Below are positions 23,550 to 35,834 of a stretch of DNA of 64,000 nucleotides, one piece after another; position 1 is the stretch's first letter; every line of letters begins with the position of its first letter. Under the pieces are notes generated by a model. The model saw only the letters and a list, made by a program, of their open reading frames with translations. It did not search any database and was not told where the DNA came from. The DNA is from CAYWKS01 sp964458935 (GTDB taxonomy: Bacteria; Planctomycetota; Phycisphaerae; Phycisphaerales; Zrk34), in assembly GCA_964458935.1 (NCBI GenBank), contig CAYWKS010000007.1, positions 1 through 64,000 of the forward strand, written 5' to 3'. The translations under genes and the position numbers were made by a program.

Positions 23550-24356
23550 ATGATTGAACTCGACGCGTGGGCCAGCCTCTTCGGCGAGGACAAGCCGATC
23601 ATCGGGGTGCTTCACCTGCGGCCGCTGCCGGGCGCACCGGGGTACGAGAGCGACCTCGACGGCATCGCGGAGGCGCTGATGGCCGACGTCCGCGCCCTGG
23701 CCGACGGCGGCGTGGATGCGCTGCTGCTGGAGAACTTCGGCGATGCGCCATTCTTCCCCGGGCCGGTCCCGGCCGCCGTGGTCGCACACATGACGGCGTT
23801 GGCGACGGCGGTGCGGATCGCCAGCGACCTGCCGCTGGGGATCAATGTCTTGCGTAACGATGCGTGCAGCGCCTTGGCCGTGGCGCACGCGTCGGGCGCC
23901 CAGTTCATCCGCGTCAACGTCCTCTGTGGCGCCCGCGTCACCGACCAGGGCCTGATCGAGGGCCAGGCGCACCACATCATGCGCCAGCGTGCCCTGCTGG
24001 ACGCCGAGCACGTCGCGGTGTGGGCCGACGTGGATGTGAAGCACAGCGCCCCTCTCGCCGCTCAGCCCATCGACCAGCAGGTGCACGACCTGCTGGAGCG
24101 CGGACGGGCGGATGGCGTGATCGTCTCCGGATCGGGCACCGGCCGTCGCACCGACATCGCCCAGCTCGAACTGGTCAAGCAAGCCGCCGGCTGCAAGCCC
24201 GTCCTCGTCGGCTCCGGCGTGAGCCCCGAGACCGTGCGTCCCCTGCTCGAGGTCGCCGACGGGCTCATCGTTGGCACGGCCCTCAAGATGGATGGCGAGG
24301 TGGCCAACCCCGTCGATCCCCAGCGCGTCGTGGCGCTGGTCGAGGCGGCGAGATAG
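23550..24356 (+). CDS. BtpA/SgcQ family TIM-barrel protein
   Basis: 268 residues from ATG 23550; ATG 23538 adds four residues but the chosen start aligns with SgcQ-type proteins. Family blocks: PIIGVLHLRPLPGAPGY at 15-31, GVDALLLENFGDAPF near 54, PLGINVLRNDACSALAVAHASGAQFIRVNVL near 92, and GVIVSGSGTGRRTD plus LVGSGVSPETVRPLLEVADGLIVGT near the C-terminus, a phosphate-binding barrel end. BtpA was named for photosystem I assembly in cyanobacteria, whereas SgcQ homologues sit in sugar or nucleoside operons. In a non-photosynthetic bacterium the role is unknown; a phospho-sugar or nucleoside enzyme is plausible. Confidence 0.85.
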   Translation: MIELDAWASLFGEDKPIIGVLHLRPLPGAPGYESDLDGIAEALMADVRALADGGVDALLLENFGDAPFFPGPVPAAVVAHMTALATAVRIASDLPLGINVLRNDACSALAVAHASGAQFIRVNVLCGARVTDQGLIEGQAHHIMRQRALLDAEHVAVWADVDVKHSAPLAAQPIDQQVHDLLERGRADGVIVSGSGTGRRTDIAQLELVKQAAGCKPVLVGSGVSPETVRPLLEVADGLIVGTALKMDGEVANPVDPQRVVALVEAAR

Positions 24357-24424
24357 ATCCGGGGGCGTTGCCCGCGTGCGAAGCTGCAGTCCGAACAGCC
24401 TACTTTGCTTACGGAGCCCCTCAC

Positions 24425-25546
24425 GTGAGTATCCGAATCCTGATCATTTGCGTTGCCGCGTCCGCCGCGGTGGCGAGTTGTACGGTCGCGCAGGACACAC
24501 CGCGCGCCTTTGAATTTCCCACGTCCGACAACGGGGCGCCGCTGCACTTCACGAGCTTCCCCGATCTGTTCAACTGGAATATCAAGTACCCCGAACCGGG
24601 CTGGGAAGGCGCCATGGACTGGTTCCTCGACGGGATGAAGGCGGAAGGCCCGGCCTTCTCGCTCAACGCCGGCGACATCATGGACGCCCGCTGGTGGGAC
24701 ACGCCCGAGCAGGTCCGCCGCAAGACCGACGAATACTGGGGCGGGATGAAACGACGTTTCGATGACAAGGACATCCGGCTGTACATCGCGCCCGGTGACC
24801 ATGAATACGGCGACGACAAGGGCCTGACGATCATGGAGCTCGCACCGATCTACGCCGACCAGTTCTCGAGCATCTTCGACATGCCGCGGAACGGCCCGGA
24901 CCACAAGAAGGGGCTCGCCTACTCGTTCACCGAGAAGAACCTCGCGGTCATCTCCGTCGACACCTTCGAAGACGCCGGCGACCATATGTCGATGACCGTC
25001 ACCGGCAAGCAACTCGAATGGTTCAAACGTCAACTCAAGAAGCACAGTGACAAGGAGTTCATCATCGTCCAGGGCCACGTGCCGGCGTTCGGCCCGGTGG
25101 CGAGCAAGAACTCCAGCGCGAACATGCTCGCCGGCGGCGGGCCCGACAGCGAATTCTGGAGAGCCATGGTCGATCACGGCGTCGACGCCTACCTGTGTGG
25201 CGAGCACCATCGCATCACCTGCAAGCAGCGCGACGGCGTCTGGCAGATTGTCCACGGCGCTCTGTGGGGCACCCAGACCGACGTCAATTACATGCGCGGC
25301 AGCGTCTGGCCCGGCAAGCTTGTCCTCGAACTGTTCGAGTTCGACGTCAAGTACAGCGGTGGGTATCTCGGCGACCACCCCCACCGCGGCGCGACCAACA
25401 AGCCACGCGAGAACGTAGCCATCTCAAGCGAAGCGCTGCAAAACGGCCCGCGACTCGTCGGCCGACTCGTCATCGAGAACACGCCCGACGGCAAGAAGAC
25501 CGTCGCAGCCACCGGCAAATTCGCCAGGCACCGCGACAAGGACTGA
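24425..25546 (+). CDS. Secreted/lipoprotein metallophosphoesterase
   Basis: 373 residues from GTG 24425, GGAG upstream. The N-terminus MSIRILIICVAASAAVASC has a lipobox-like VASC, so the protein is exported and perhaps lipidated. Calcineurin-like phosphoesterase elements are present: SLNAGDIMDARWW near 79 (metal-binding Asp), IAPGDHEYGDD near 118 (in place of GNHE), IIVQGHVPAFGP near 216 and YLCGEHHRI near 258 (final metal His). It probably hydrolyses a phosphoester at the cell envelope; the substrate is unknown. The first Asp motif (D-x-H) is not obvious, since the N-terminal strand reads LHFTSFPDLF, so the metal site may be atypical. It stands alone. Confidence 0.75.
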   Translation: MSIRILIICVAASAAVASCTVAQDTPRAFEFPTSDNGAPLHFTSFPDLFNWNIKYPEPGWEGAMDWFLDGMKAEGPAFSLNAGDIMDARWWDTPEQVRRKTDEYWGGMKRRFDDKDIRLYIAPGDHEYGDDKGLTIMELAPIYADQFSSIFDMPRNGPDHKKGLAYSFTEKNLAVISVDTFEDAGDHMSMTVTGKQLEWFKRQLKKHSDKEFIIVQGHVPAFGPVASKNSSANMLAGGGPDSEFWRAMVDHGVDAYLCGEHHRITCKQRDGVWQIVHGALWGTQTDVNYMRGSVWPGKLVLELFEFDVKYSGGYLGDHPHRGATNKPRENVAISSEALQNGPRLVGRLVIENTPDGKKTVAATGKFARHRDKD

Positions 25547-25659
25547 CGCAAGCGGCACGTCGATGCAGTGCCATGGGTCGCGTGATGCCGAGGCACCCGT
25601 GGCGACTTGTGTCGTGATCGGCTGCGCAGGCCCGGGGGGCCTAGCATGGTGCTTAGCAC

Positions 25660-27087
25660 ATGCGCACGTTGTCACGACATACGCAGCGATATGGGTTACA
25701 CGCCCTGGCGTGGCTGCTGCTGATCGGCGCGGCGGGTTGCGCCAGTCCGGAAAAGCGTAGCGAGCTGCCGCTGCAATCGGCGCCGCCGTTCTCCGAGACC
25801 GGGGACGCGGCGCCGGCCGAACGGTGGTGGACGGCGTTCGACGACATCGCACTGAACGCGCAGGTGGACCGGGCGCTCGAGGACAGCTTCACGCTTTCCG
25901 CCGCGTGGGAGCGACTTCGCGCGGCGAAGGCGGTCGCCGAGCGGGAGGCGTCGGAGCTCTGGCCGGACCTCGACGGCGTGGGCGATGTCACGTTCGAGGA
26001 CGGCGGCGACGACGATGAGCAGACACAACTGCGTCTGGGCCTGGAAGCTTCGTACGAGATCGACCTGTGGGGCCGCATCGAGTCGCGCGTGCAGGCTGAA
26101 CGCTTCCGGGCATCGGCCACGCGGGCCGACTACCAGGCCGCGGCACTGAGCCTGACCGCGGAGGTGGCTCGGACGTGGTACCAGCTCGCCGAGGCCGCGC
26201 TTCAGCTCGCGCTGATCGAGCGCCAGATCGAAACGAACCGAACGGTGCTGGAACTCCTGGAGAGCCGCTTCGCCGCCGGCCAGGTCCGCAGCGCCGACGT
26301 GCTGCGGCAACGCCAGCTTCTGGAGCAGACGCGTGAGCAGGCGATTGCGGCCAGGTCGCGCCGCGAGGTGCTCGAGCACCAGTTGGCGATCCTTCAGGGT
26401 CGACCACCGCAGGCGCAGGCTCGGACGGGCGATCCGACACTGCCGGCATTGCCGCCGCGACCGGCGACGGGACTGCCGGGCGACCTGGTGCAGCGGCGGC
26501 CGGACGTGCGGCAGGCGTATCGCCTGTTGCGTGCGGCGGACGAAGACCTGGCGGCCGCGATCAGCAACCAGTATCCGCGCCTGAACCTGACCGCCTCGAT
26601 CTCCACGGCGTACGAGCATCCGGAGGACATGTTCCGGGAGTGGCTGGCGTCGATCGCCGGGCAGTTCGTGGCACCGCTGTTCGACGCCGGCCAGCGGAGC
26701 GCCGAGGTCGAACGCACCGCCGCCGTGACGCGGCAGCGTCTGGCTGAATATGGCCAGGCGGTCGTGCGGGCGTTCGGCGAGGTTGAAGACGCCCTGGCTC
26801 GCGAGCGGAATCAACTCGACCGCATCGACAGTCTCGACAGGCAACTGGCCCTGGCGCGACAAACCTATCAGCAGTTGCGGACACAGTATCTGAACGGCGT
26901 GACCGATTACATCGCCGTGCTCGACGCGTTAAGGGAGGAGCAGCGTCTGCAGCGCGCCTTGCTGGCGGCGCGCCTGGATGCGGTCGAGTTCCGTATCGCG
27001 CTGTACCGCGCGCTGGCCGGTTGCTTCGAAACACCACGCGAGCGCCAGACGACCGGCGAATCGGAGGACAGCAACGCCCATGAGTGA
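25660..27087 (+). CDS. RND efflux outer-membrane lipoprotein (OprM/NodT family)
   Basis: 475 residues with a lipoprotein signal ending LLLIGAAGC, so it is anchored in the outer membrane. The two TolC-type repeats are visible: WWTAFDDIALNAQVDRALEDSF and LWPDLDGVGDVTFED at the start, YEIDLWGRIESRVQAERFRA near 129, the central PPRPATGLPGDLVQRRPDVRQAYRLLRAADED, and NQYPRLNLTASIS plus a second helical half ending VTDYIAVLDALREEQRLQRALL. It forms the outer channel of a tripartite drug or toxin exporter. It is the first gene of a three-gene operon; its end overlaps the adaptor gene by 8 nt. Confidence 0.93.
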   Translation: MRTLSRHTQRYGLHALAWLLLIGAAGCASPEKRSELPLQSAPPFSETGDAAPAERWWTAFDDIALNAQVDRALEDSFTLSAAWERLRAAKAVAEREASELWPDLDGVGDVTFEDGGDDDEQTQLRLGLEASYEIDLWGRIESRVQAERFRASATRADYQAAALSLTAEVARTWYQLAEAALQLALIERQIETNRTVLELLESRFAAGQVRSADVLRQRQLLEQTREQAIAARSRREVLEHQLAILQGRPPQAQARTGDPTLPALPPRPATGLPGDLVQRRPDVRQAYRLLRAADEDLAAAISNQYPRLNLTASISTAYEHPEDMFREWLASIAGQFVAPLFDAGQRSAEVERTAAVTRQRLAEYGQAVVRAFGEVEDALARERNQLDRIDSLDRQLALARQTYQQLRTQYLNGVTDYIAVLDALREEQRLQRALLAARLDAVEFRIALYRALAGCFETPRERQTTGESEDSNAHE

Positions 27088-28296
27088 CACCTCAAATCAA
27101 AGCCCCGGACCCGGACGCCGGCGCATCGTTATCAGCTTGGTGACATGCGTGGTGGTTGTCGCCCTGGCGGCGGGCGCTGTGGTTTGGATCAATCAGACCG
27201 AGCCGACCGCCGAGCGCGGCGGCGCAACGCGAAAGACCGCGGCGCTGGTCGAAACGACGACGGTCCGTCGCGGCAGCTACCGGCCGCAGATCCAGGTGCT
27301 GGGCCTCGTCGAGCCGGCCCGCGATATCGTGCTCAGCCCGCGGGTCAGCGGTCAGATCATCGGGGTCGACGCGGCGTTCATGCCCGGCGGCATCGTCGAA
27401 GCGGGCCAACCCCTGCTGGAGATCGACCCGGCGGACTTCGAGAACGCCCTGGCGATGCGCCGCAGCGACCTGGAGCAGGCGAAGGCGGAACTAGCCATCG
27501 AACAGGGCCGCCAGAGCGTGGCCCAGCAGGAGTTCGAGCTGCTCGATGAAAGCATCTCAGCGGCGAACCAGGCGTTGGTCCTGCGACAGCCTCAGATCGA
27601 CGCCATCCGCGCTCGGGTCCATGCTGCCCAGGCCGCGGTCGCGCAGGCCGAACTCGACCTGCAACGCACACGGATCACCGCGCCGTTCGATGCGCAGATC
27701 ATTCGGCGATCCTGCAACGTCGGCTCGCAGGTGGCCCGGGGCGATGAGTTGGCTCGGTTGGTGGGTGTCGATGAGTACTGGGTCATGGCGACCGTGCCGC
27801 TGCGGCACCTGCGGTGGATCGCGATGCCCGAGCAAGACGACGAAGCTTCAGCGGTGCGGCTGCGCAACCCCGGCACTTGGGAGCCCGACGCCTACCGCAC
27901 CGGACGCGTGGAGCGCATGATCGGCACGGTCGATGACCAGACGCGCCTGGCGCGTGTGCTGATCACCGTGCCCGACCCGCTGTCGCGCCGCGGCGACGAC
28001 CCGCCGCTGGTGCTCGGGTCATTGCTCGACACACACATCCGCGGCCGGACGATCGAGAACGTCATCCGCCTCAGCCGGGACCATGTACACGAAGGCGACA
28101 CCGTCTGGGTCATGGCGGAGGGCCGGTTGAGCATCCGTGAGGCGACGGTGGTGTTCCGTGATGCCCTATTCGCCTACATCCGCGAGGGTCTCGAGACTGG
28201 CGACCAGGTGGTGACCACCGGTTTGGCAACGGTGGTGGAGGGCCTCGCCCTGCGCCGCCAAGGGCGGTCGACCGACCCCAACGCACCGGAGAGCCC

Positions 28297-28300
<4 letters not shown>
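27080..28300 (+). CDS. RND efflux periplasmic adaptor (HlyD/MFP family)
   Basis: 406 residues from ATG 27080, inside the end of the preceding gene; GGAGG is 12 nt upstream. One N-terminal membrane anchor (residues 17-37) precedes a lipoyl half-motif (LSPRVSGQIIGVDAAFMPGGIVEAGQPLLEIDP near 87), a coiled-coil hairpin (SDLEQAKAELAIEQGRQSVAQQEFELLDESIS ... AVAQAELDLQRTRI) and the second lipoyl half (TRITAPFDAQIIRRSCNVGSQVARGDELARLV). A beta-barrel and membrane-proximal domain follow. It bridges the RND pump to the outer-membrane channel. The stop overlaps the pump start as ATGA. Confidence 0.93.
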
Positions 28301-31515
<3,215 letters not shown>

Positions 31516-33105
31516 GTCGGCGAACCAGGCGTAGTTCTGCGTCGCGCCGACGCGTTCGAGGCCCGGGCCGATGTTGAAGATCGAGGCAATCGTCGCCGTC
31601 GCGGCGGAGGTGAAGCTCAGCGAATGCTCGGCCCCGCGTTCGATGACCATGAGCAGACCCGCGCCCACGCCGACCAGCAGCAGGAACCACAGCACGTAAG
31701 ACACGGTCGCCGTGCGCAACTCATCGTCGACGACCATCTTGCCCACGCGGATGGGGCGGATGACGTTGGGGCGAAACGCCCTTTCGACCTCGGCGCCGAG
31801 CACCTTGAGCATGATCCAGATGCGGATGACCTTGATGCCGCCGCCGGTTGAACCGGCCGACCCGCCGATGAACATCGCGGCGATGAGCGTTGCCTTGGCG
31901 AGGAACGGCCAGACGCTGAAGTCAGCGGTGCAGAAGCCCGTCGTGGTCTGGATCGAGACGTGTTGGAACGTGCCGTACCGCAGCGCGTCGCCGAGGCCGG
32001 CCTCGACCGGTTGGCCGGCGGTGGTCGTGAACGTCGTGCCATAGATGCTCAGCGTGATCAGCGCGACGCCGATGAGTGTGAACACGCTGTAGACCCGCAG
32101 TTCGGTGTCCTGTAGGGCCTGCCGCGTCTTGCCGCGCAAGACCTGGTAGTAGAGCCCGAAGTTGATGCCCGCGGCGAACATGAACACGATCACGATCAGG
32201 TCGACGGCGACCGAGTCATAGGCGGCGATCGAGGCGTTGTGCGTGCTGAATCCGCCGGTGGCGAGCGTGGCAAAGGTGTGGCAGACCGACTCGTACCAGT
32301 CAACCCCGGCGATCCGCAGCGCGACGACTTCGGCGAAGGTCAGCCCCACGTAGAGCAACCACAGGTATCGGGCGGTCTCACGGATGTTGGGGCGGACGCC
32401 TTCGGCGCGCGGTCCGGGGGCTTCGACCTTGAACAGCCGCTTGCCGCCGGCGCCCAGCCCGGGCAGGACCGCGACGAACAGCACGACGATGCCCAGCCCG
32501 CCCAACCAGTGGGTCATCGCCCGCCACAGCAGCAAGCTTCGCGGCACGGTGGGGATGTCTTCGAGGATGGTCGCGCCGGTCGTGGTCAGCCCGCTCATGG
32601 CCTCGAAGTAGCAATTGACGGGGCTGGTGAAGGCATGATCCGACTGCCCCGGGAGCAAGGCCGCCCATATCCCGAACGGCAGCGCCGCCAGCGCCGCGCC
32701 GACCAACCACGTCGCCGCGACCAGCAGCAGGGCCTCGCGTCGGCCCAGGTCCGGCTCGCCGCGGGTCAGCAGCCACGCCAGGCCGCCAACCGCCCCGCCG
32801 GCGCCGGCCCCACTCAATAGCGCGAACAGCGCCTGCTTCTCCATCGCGTGGCCCAGCCACCACTCCAGGCCCGCCCACGCGCCGATGGCCGCGAGCATCA
32901 GGCTCATGCCCATCAGCAACAGGCCCAACTGATTGATGACAAAACGGTAGTTCATCGCACAGCGCCACGGAACAACCAAGCCACGGAGCAACAAGGGTCT
33001 AGCCAGCATCGGGCCGCTGCATGGCGTTGGCAACCCGCCGCCGCGTGAACGGTTGGTCGCTGCGTGGACAAGTTGCCTGGCATGCTGCTCCGCATCAGGT
33101 GATGC

Positions 33106-34449
33106 CTAGCCTGCCCCGAGCAGGCGCTTGAGTTTGGCTTCCTCGCCGTCCTTGCCGATCACCAGGCACGTGTCGCCGGCGGCCAGGCGGTCCTCGGCGC
33201 GGGGGACCTTCACGTGGTCCTCATGCTGGATGGCGGCGATGACCCAGTCGGGTGTCAGGCGGACGTCACGCAACGCCTTGCCCACCGCCGGCGACCGCTC
33301 GGCCACGGTCGCCTGGTAGACGTTGATAGCGCCCTCGGCCAGCTCGGCGACCTTATGCAACTGGCGGTCGGCCATGAGGTTCTCGATCTCGCGGACCGCA
33401 ACGACCCGGGGGCTGAACGGTCGATCGATGCCAACCTGCTTCATCAGGTGCAGGTAGTTCGGTCGCTGGACGGTGGCAATGGCCATCTTCACGCCGCGGC
33501 TCTTGGCCCACGAGCCGGCGAGGATGTTGTGTTCGTCGTCATCGGTCCGCAGCGAGACGAACGCATCGGCGCTGTCGATGTCCTCGTCGTCGAACACCGC
33601 CGCGTCGGTCGGGTCGGCGTTGACCACGGTGACCCAGTCGAGTTTCTCCGCCAGTTCCTTGGCACGCGACTTGTCGATCTCGAACAGGCGAATGGAGAAA
33701 GACCGATCGCGCAGGGCCCGGCACAGCCAGACCGACATCGGGCTGCCGCCCATGATGACCACGCGACGCCGGCCGGAGTCGGTGTGGGTGAACAGCTTGC
33801 GGGCCTGCTGAAAGGCGTCGCGGTTGCCCACGAGCACCAGCTTGTCGCCCGATTTGATGACCGTCCGGGCCATGGGGATCATGGCCGTCTTGTCGCGGGT
33901 CAGCGCGGCCGCGCGGGTGCCGGGGGGCATCTGCAGGTCCGCCAGGGCCGTCCCCACCGCCGCGGCGTTGGCGTGCACGATCAACTCCTGCATCTCGATC
34001 TCGCCGCGTGCGAAGTTCTCGATCGCCAGGGCTCCGGGATTGCGGAGGCTCGATGCGATCGCCAGGGCGGTCAGGTACTCGGGGCAGACGAAGTGGTCGA
34101 TACCGAGGATCGACGAGTAATCCACCCCGCGCTCGTCGAAATACGCGGAGTGGCGGACGCGGGCAATGGTCATCTGCGCCCCGACGCCCTTCCCTACACA
34201 GGCGGTCAGCAGGTTGATCTCGTCGGATTCGGTGGCGGCGATGAGCAGGTCCGTTCGCTCGACGCCGGCGGCGCTGAGCACCTCGCCGTAAGCACAGTTG
34301 CCCTGCAACGTGCGCACGTCCATCTGCTGGTCGATCTCGTTGAGCCGATCGGCGCGGCGGTCGATGACGGTCAGGCTGTGGCCGGCGGCGGTCAGGACCT
34401 CGGCCACGTGGGAGCCGATCGTGCCCGCGCCGCAGATGACGATGTTCAC
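33106..34449 (-). CDS. trkA: Trk potassium regulator TrkA
   Basis: 447 residues from GTG 34449 (GAAAGG upstream). Two RCK repeats: the first with NAD-binding NIVICGAGTIGSHVAEVLTAAGHSLTVID at 2-30, the second with VVIMGGSPMSVWLCRALRD near 236. Each is followed by a TrkA-C domain (IEMQELIVHANAAAVG and INVYQATVAERSPAVG). It binds NAD(H)/ATP on the cytoplasmic face and gates TrkH. The second repeat has GGSPMS in place of the canonical GxGxxG, so only the first site may bind nucleotide. Downstream is trkH; upstream, 129 nt away and in the same direction, is a histidine kinase gene that may belong to the same transcription unit. Confidence 0.93.
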   Translation of the reverse strand: MNIVICGAGTIGSHVAEVLTAAGHSLTVIDRRADRLNEIDQQMDVRTLQGNCAYGEVLSAAGVERTDLLIAATESDEINLLTACVGKGVGAQMTIARVRHSAYFDERGVDYSSILGIDHFVCPEYLTALAIASSLRNPGALAIENFARGEIEMQELIVHANAAAVGTALADLQMPPGTRAAALTRDKTAMIPMARTVIKSGDKLVLVGNRDAFQQARKLFTHTDSGRRRVVIMGGSPMSVWLCRALRDRSFSIRLFEIDKSRAKELAEKLDWVTVVNADPTDAAVFDDEDIDSADAFVSLRTDDDEHNILAGSWAKSRGVKMAIATVQRPNYLHLMKQVGIDRPFSPRVVAVREIENLMADRQLHKVAELAEGAINVYQATVAERSPAVGKALRDVRLTPDWVIAAIQHEDHVKVPRAEDRLAAGDTCLVIGKDGEEAKLKRLLGAG

Positions 34450-34578
34450 TGGGCCATGGCCTTTCGGGAGACGCCCGTGTGCTGGCTTGATGTTAGCGGC
34501 GGCCGGGCGTAACTCCAAGCGAAGCGCCGGCGGGACTCGATCGGCATGGCGCGCACGCCCGACGCGTGCCGGAGGGGT

Positions 34579-35412
34579 CTAGGGCGCCGCGGGCAGCGCG
34601 ATGCGAAAGGTGGCACCGTGGCCGGGCGATGACTCGACACCGATCGAGCCGCCGACACGTTCGACCAAGTCCTTGCAGACGACCAGGCCCAGGCCCGTGC
34701 CTTCCGAAGCGTCGCCATCGGCGGGCTGCGTGATGAACGGCTCAAAGAGTCGGGAGCGGATCTCCGCGGCGATGCCCGGGCCGTTGTCCGCCACCTCGAT
34801 GATCACTTGCGGCGGCACCCCGTCGCCGCAATCGATGCGATGGGCGGTGATGCTCAGCGTGCCGCCCCGCTGCTTGAGAACCTTGCGCGCGTTGAGCACG
34901 AGATTGAGCAGGACCTGCTGCAACGAGACCGGCGGCATGGCGACGTGCAGGTCGTCCGCAACATCAAGACGGACCGTGATGTTGTCCTTCTTCGGGTCAC
35001 GGGCCACGCACGCGAACACCTCGCCAACGACGCCACGAACGCACGCGGTCGCCTGCTGGCCGTCAGTCGAGGTGCGGGCGAAACCGAGCATGGACGAACT
35101 GATCTGTGCCGCTTTCGTTGACCCGTCCAACGCCCGCTCCAGGGCCTTGCGGATCAGGTCGAGGTCAGGGTCGGCGGCGTCGGCCTGACGCAGTGCGAGC
35201 TGCGCGTAGCTGATGATGGGCGTAAGGATGTTGTTGAACTCGTGGGCGATGATCGTGGCGACCGTCCCCAGCGTGGCGAGTCGATGAGAGCGTGTCAGGC
35301 CATCCTGCAGCGCCTTGAGCTTGCGTTCGAGGGCTTCGAGTTCATTAAGCAGGTGTTCGGCGTGTTGGAGTTGATCTTCGGTCAAGTCGGCACCGCCCCG
35401 CTCCGTCGGCAA
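34579..35412 (-). CDS. Soluble sensor histidine kinase
   Basis: 277 residues from a TTG start at 35412 (no ATG or GTG with a good ribosome site upstream; start uncertain). A short coiled coil (LLNELEALERKLKALQDGL) precedes the HisKA dimerisation helix, IIAHEFNNILTPIISYAQ, with the phosphoacceptor His near 57. The HATPase domain shows N-box VLLNLVLNARK, G1 EVADNGPGI, F-box LFEPFI and G2 GTGLGLVV. There is no transmembrane segment or recognised sensor domain and no adjacent response regulator. It is a cytoplasmic NtrB-like kinase. Position before trkA-trkH suggests, without proof, a link to ion homeostasis; the parS region begins just upstream. Confidence 0.88.
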   Translation of the reverse strand: MPTERGGADLTEDQLQHAEHLLNELEALERKLKALQDGLTRSHRLATLGTVATIIAHEFNNILTPIISYAQLALRQADAADPDLDLIRKALERALDGSTKAAQISSSMLGFARTSTDGQQATACVRGVVGEVFACVARDPKKDNITVRLDVADDLHVAMPPVSLQQVLLNLVLNARKVLKQRGGTLSITAHRIDCGDGVPPQVIIEVADNGPGIAAEIRSRLFEPFITQPADGDASEGTGLGLVVCKDLVERVGGSIGVESSPGHGATFRIALPAAP

Positions 35413-35660
35413 GCGCGATAGAGTGCCGGCGTTGTCCAGCGCCGAGGCTCACTCGCACGGTTGATAGTCACAAGGCTGCTATCGGCACGGCCGGGCCCAA
35501 ACCATCACGTGTCAGGGTGCCATGCCGGCAAGACCGATAACATCCGAACCGAGCCACGGCACAGGCGGCTCCTATGCACAACTATAAAGATGCACGTAAA
35601 ATACATTTACAATCTACAGTGAAGTATGTTCACTTGTCGTGCTGAATTGAGGACTATTGC

Positions 35661-35674
35661 GTTTCACGTGAAAC
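35661..35674. promoter_or_regulatory. parS site 1
   Basis: GTTTCACGTGAAAC, a perfect 14-bp palindrome equal to the core of the bacterial chromosomal parS consensus. It is the loading site for ParB clamps and lies 174 nt before the parB start. Confidence 0.93.
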
Positions 35675-35715
35675 CTCAGATCAGGGATCGTTGCGGCATG
35701 GGCTTTCATCGTGTG

Positions 35716-35731
35716 TGTTCCACGTGAAACC
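35716..35731. promoter_or_regulatory. parS site 2
   Basis: TGTTCCACGTGAAACC differs from the 16-bp consensus only at the fifth and last positions, both tolerated in natural sites. Its centre is 56 bp from that of parS site 1. Confidence 0.9.
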
Positions 35732-35834
35732 TTCCGGTGAATCGTGGGATGGCCTTCCCTCGTGGCGGGTTCTCAGATACACTCGACTGCGTATCGCCAA
35801 CGCGCCATCACTTCCACAGGCAAGGAGGCCTCCC

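Larger units (their letters stand above)
35413..35834. other. AT-enriched parS-containing region upstream of parB
   Basis: 422 nt with no gene. An AT-rich core lies at 35571-35660 (CTATGCACA at 35572-35580 is one mismatch from a DnaA box; AAATACATTTACA at 35599-35611). The two parS sites follow at 35661 and 35716, then AGGAGG (35823-35828) for parB. The placement would suit a replication-origin-proximal centromere; a functional oriC is not demonstrated because a cluster of DnaA boxes is absent. Confidence 0.6.

Noticed and set aside
35572..35660. Replication origin (oriC) next to the parS sites
   Set aside because: Only one imperfect DnaA box (CTATGCACA) and no dnaA or dnaN gene; the parS sites alone do not prove an origin here.
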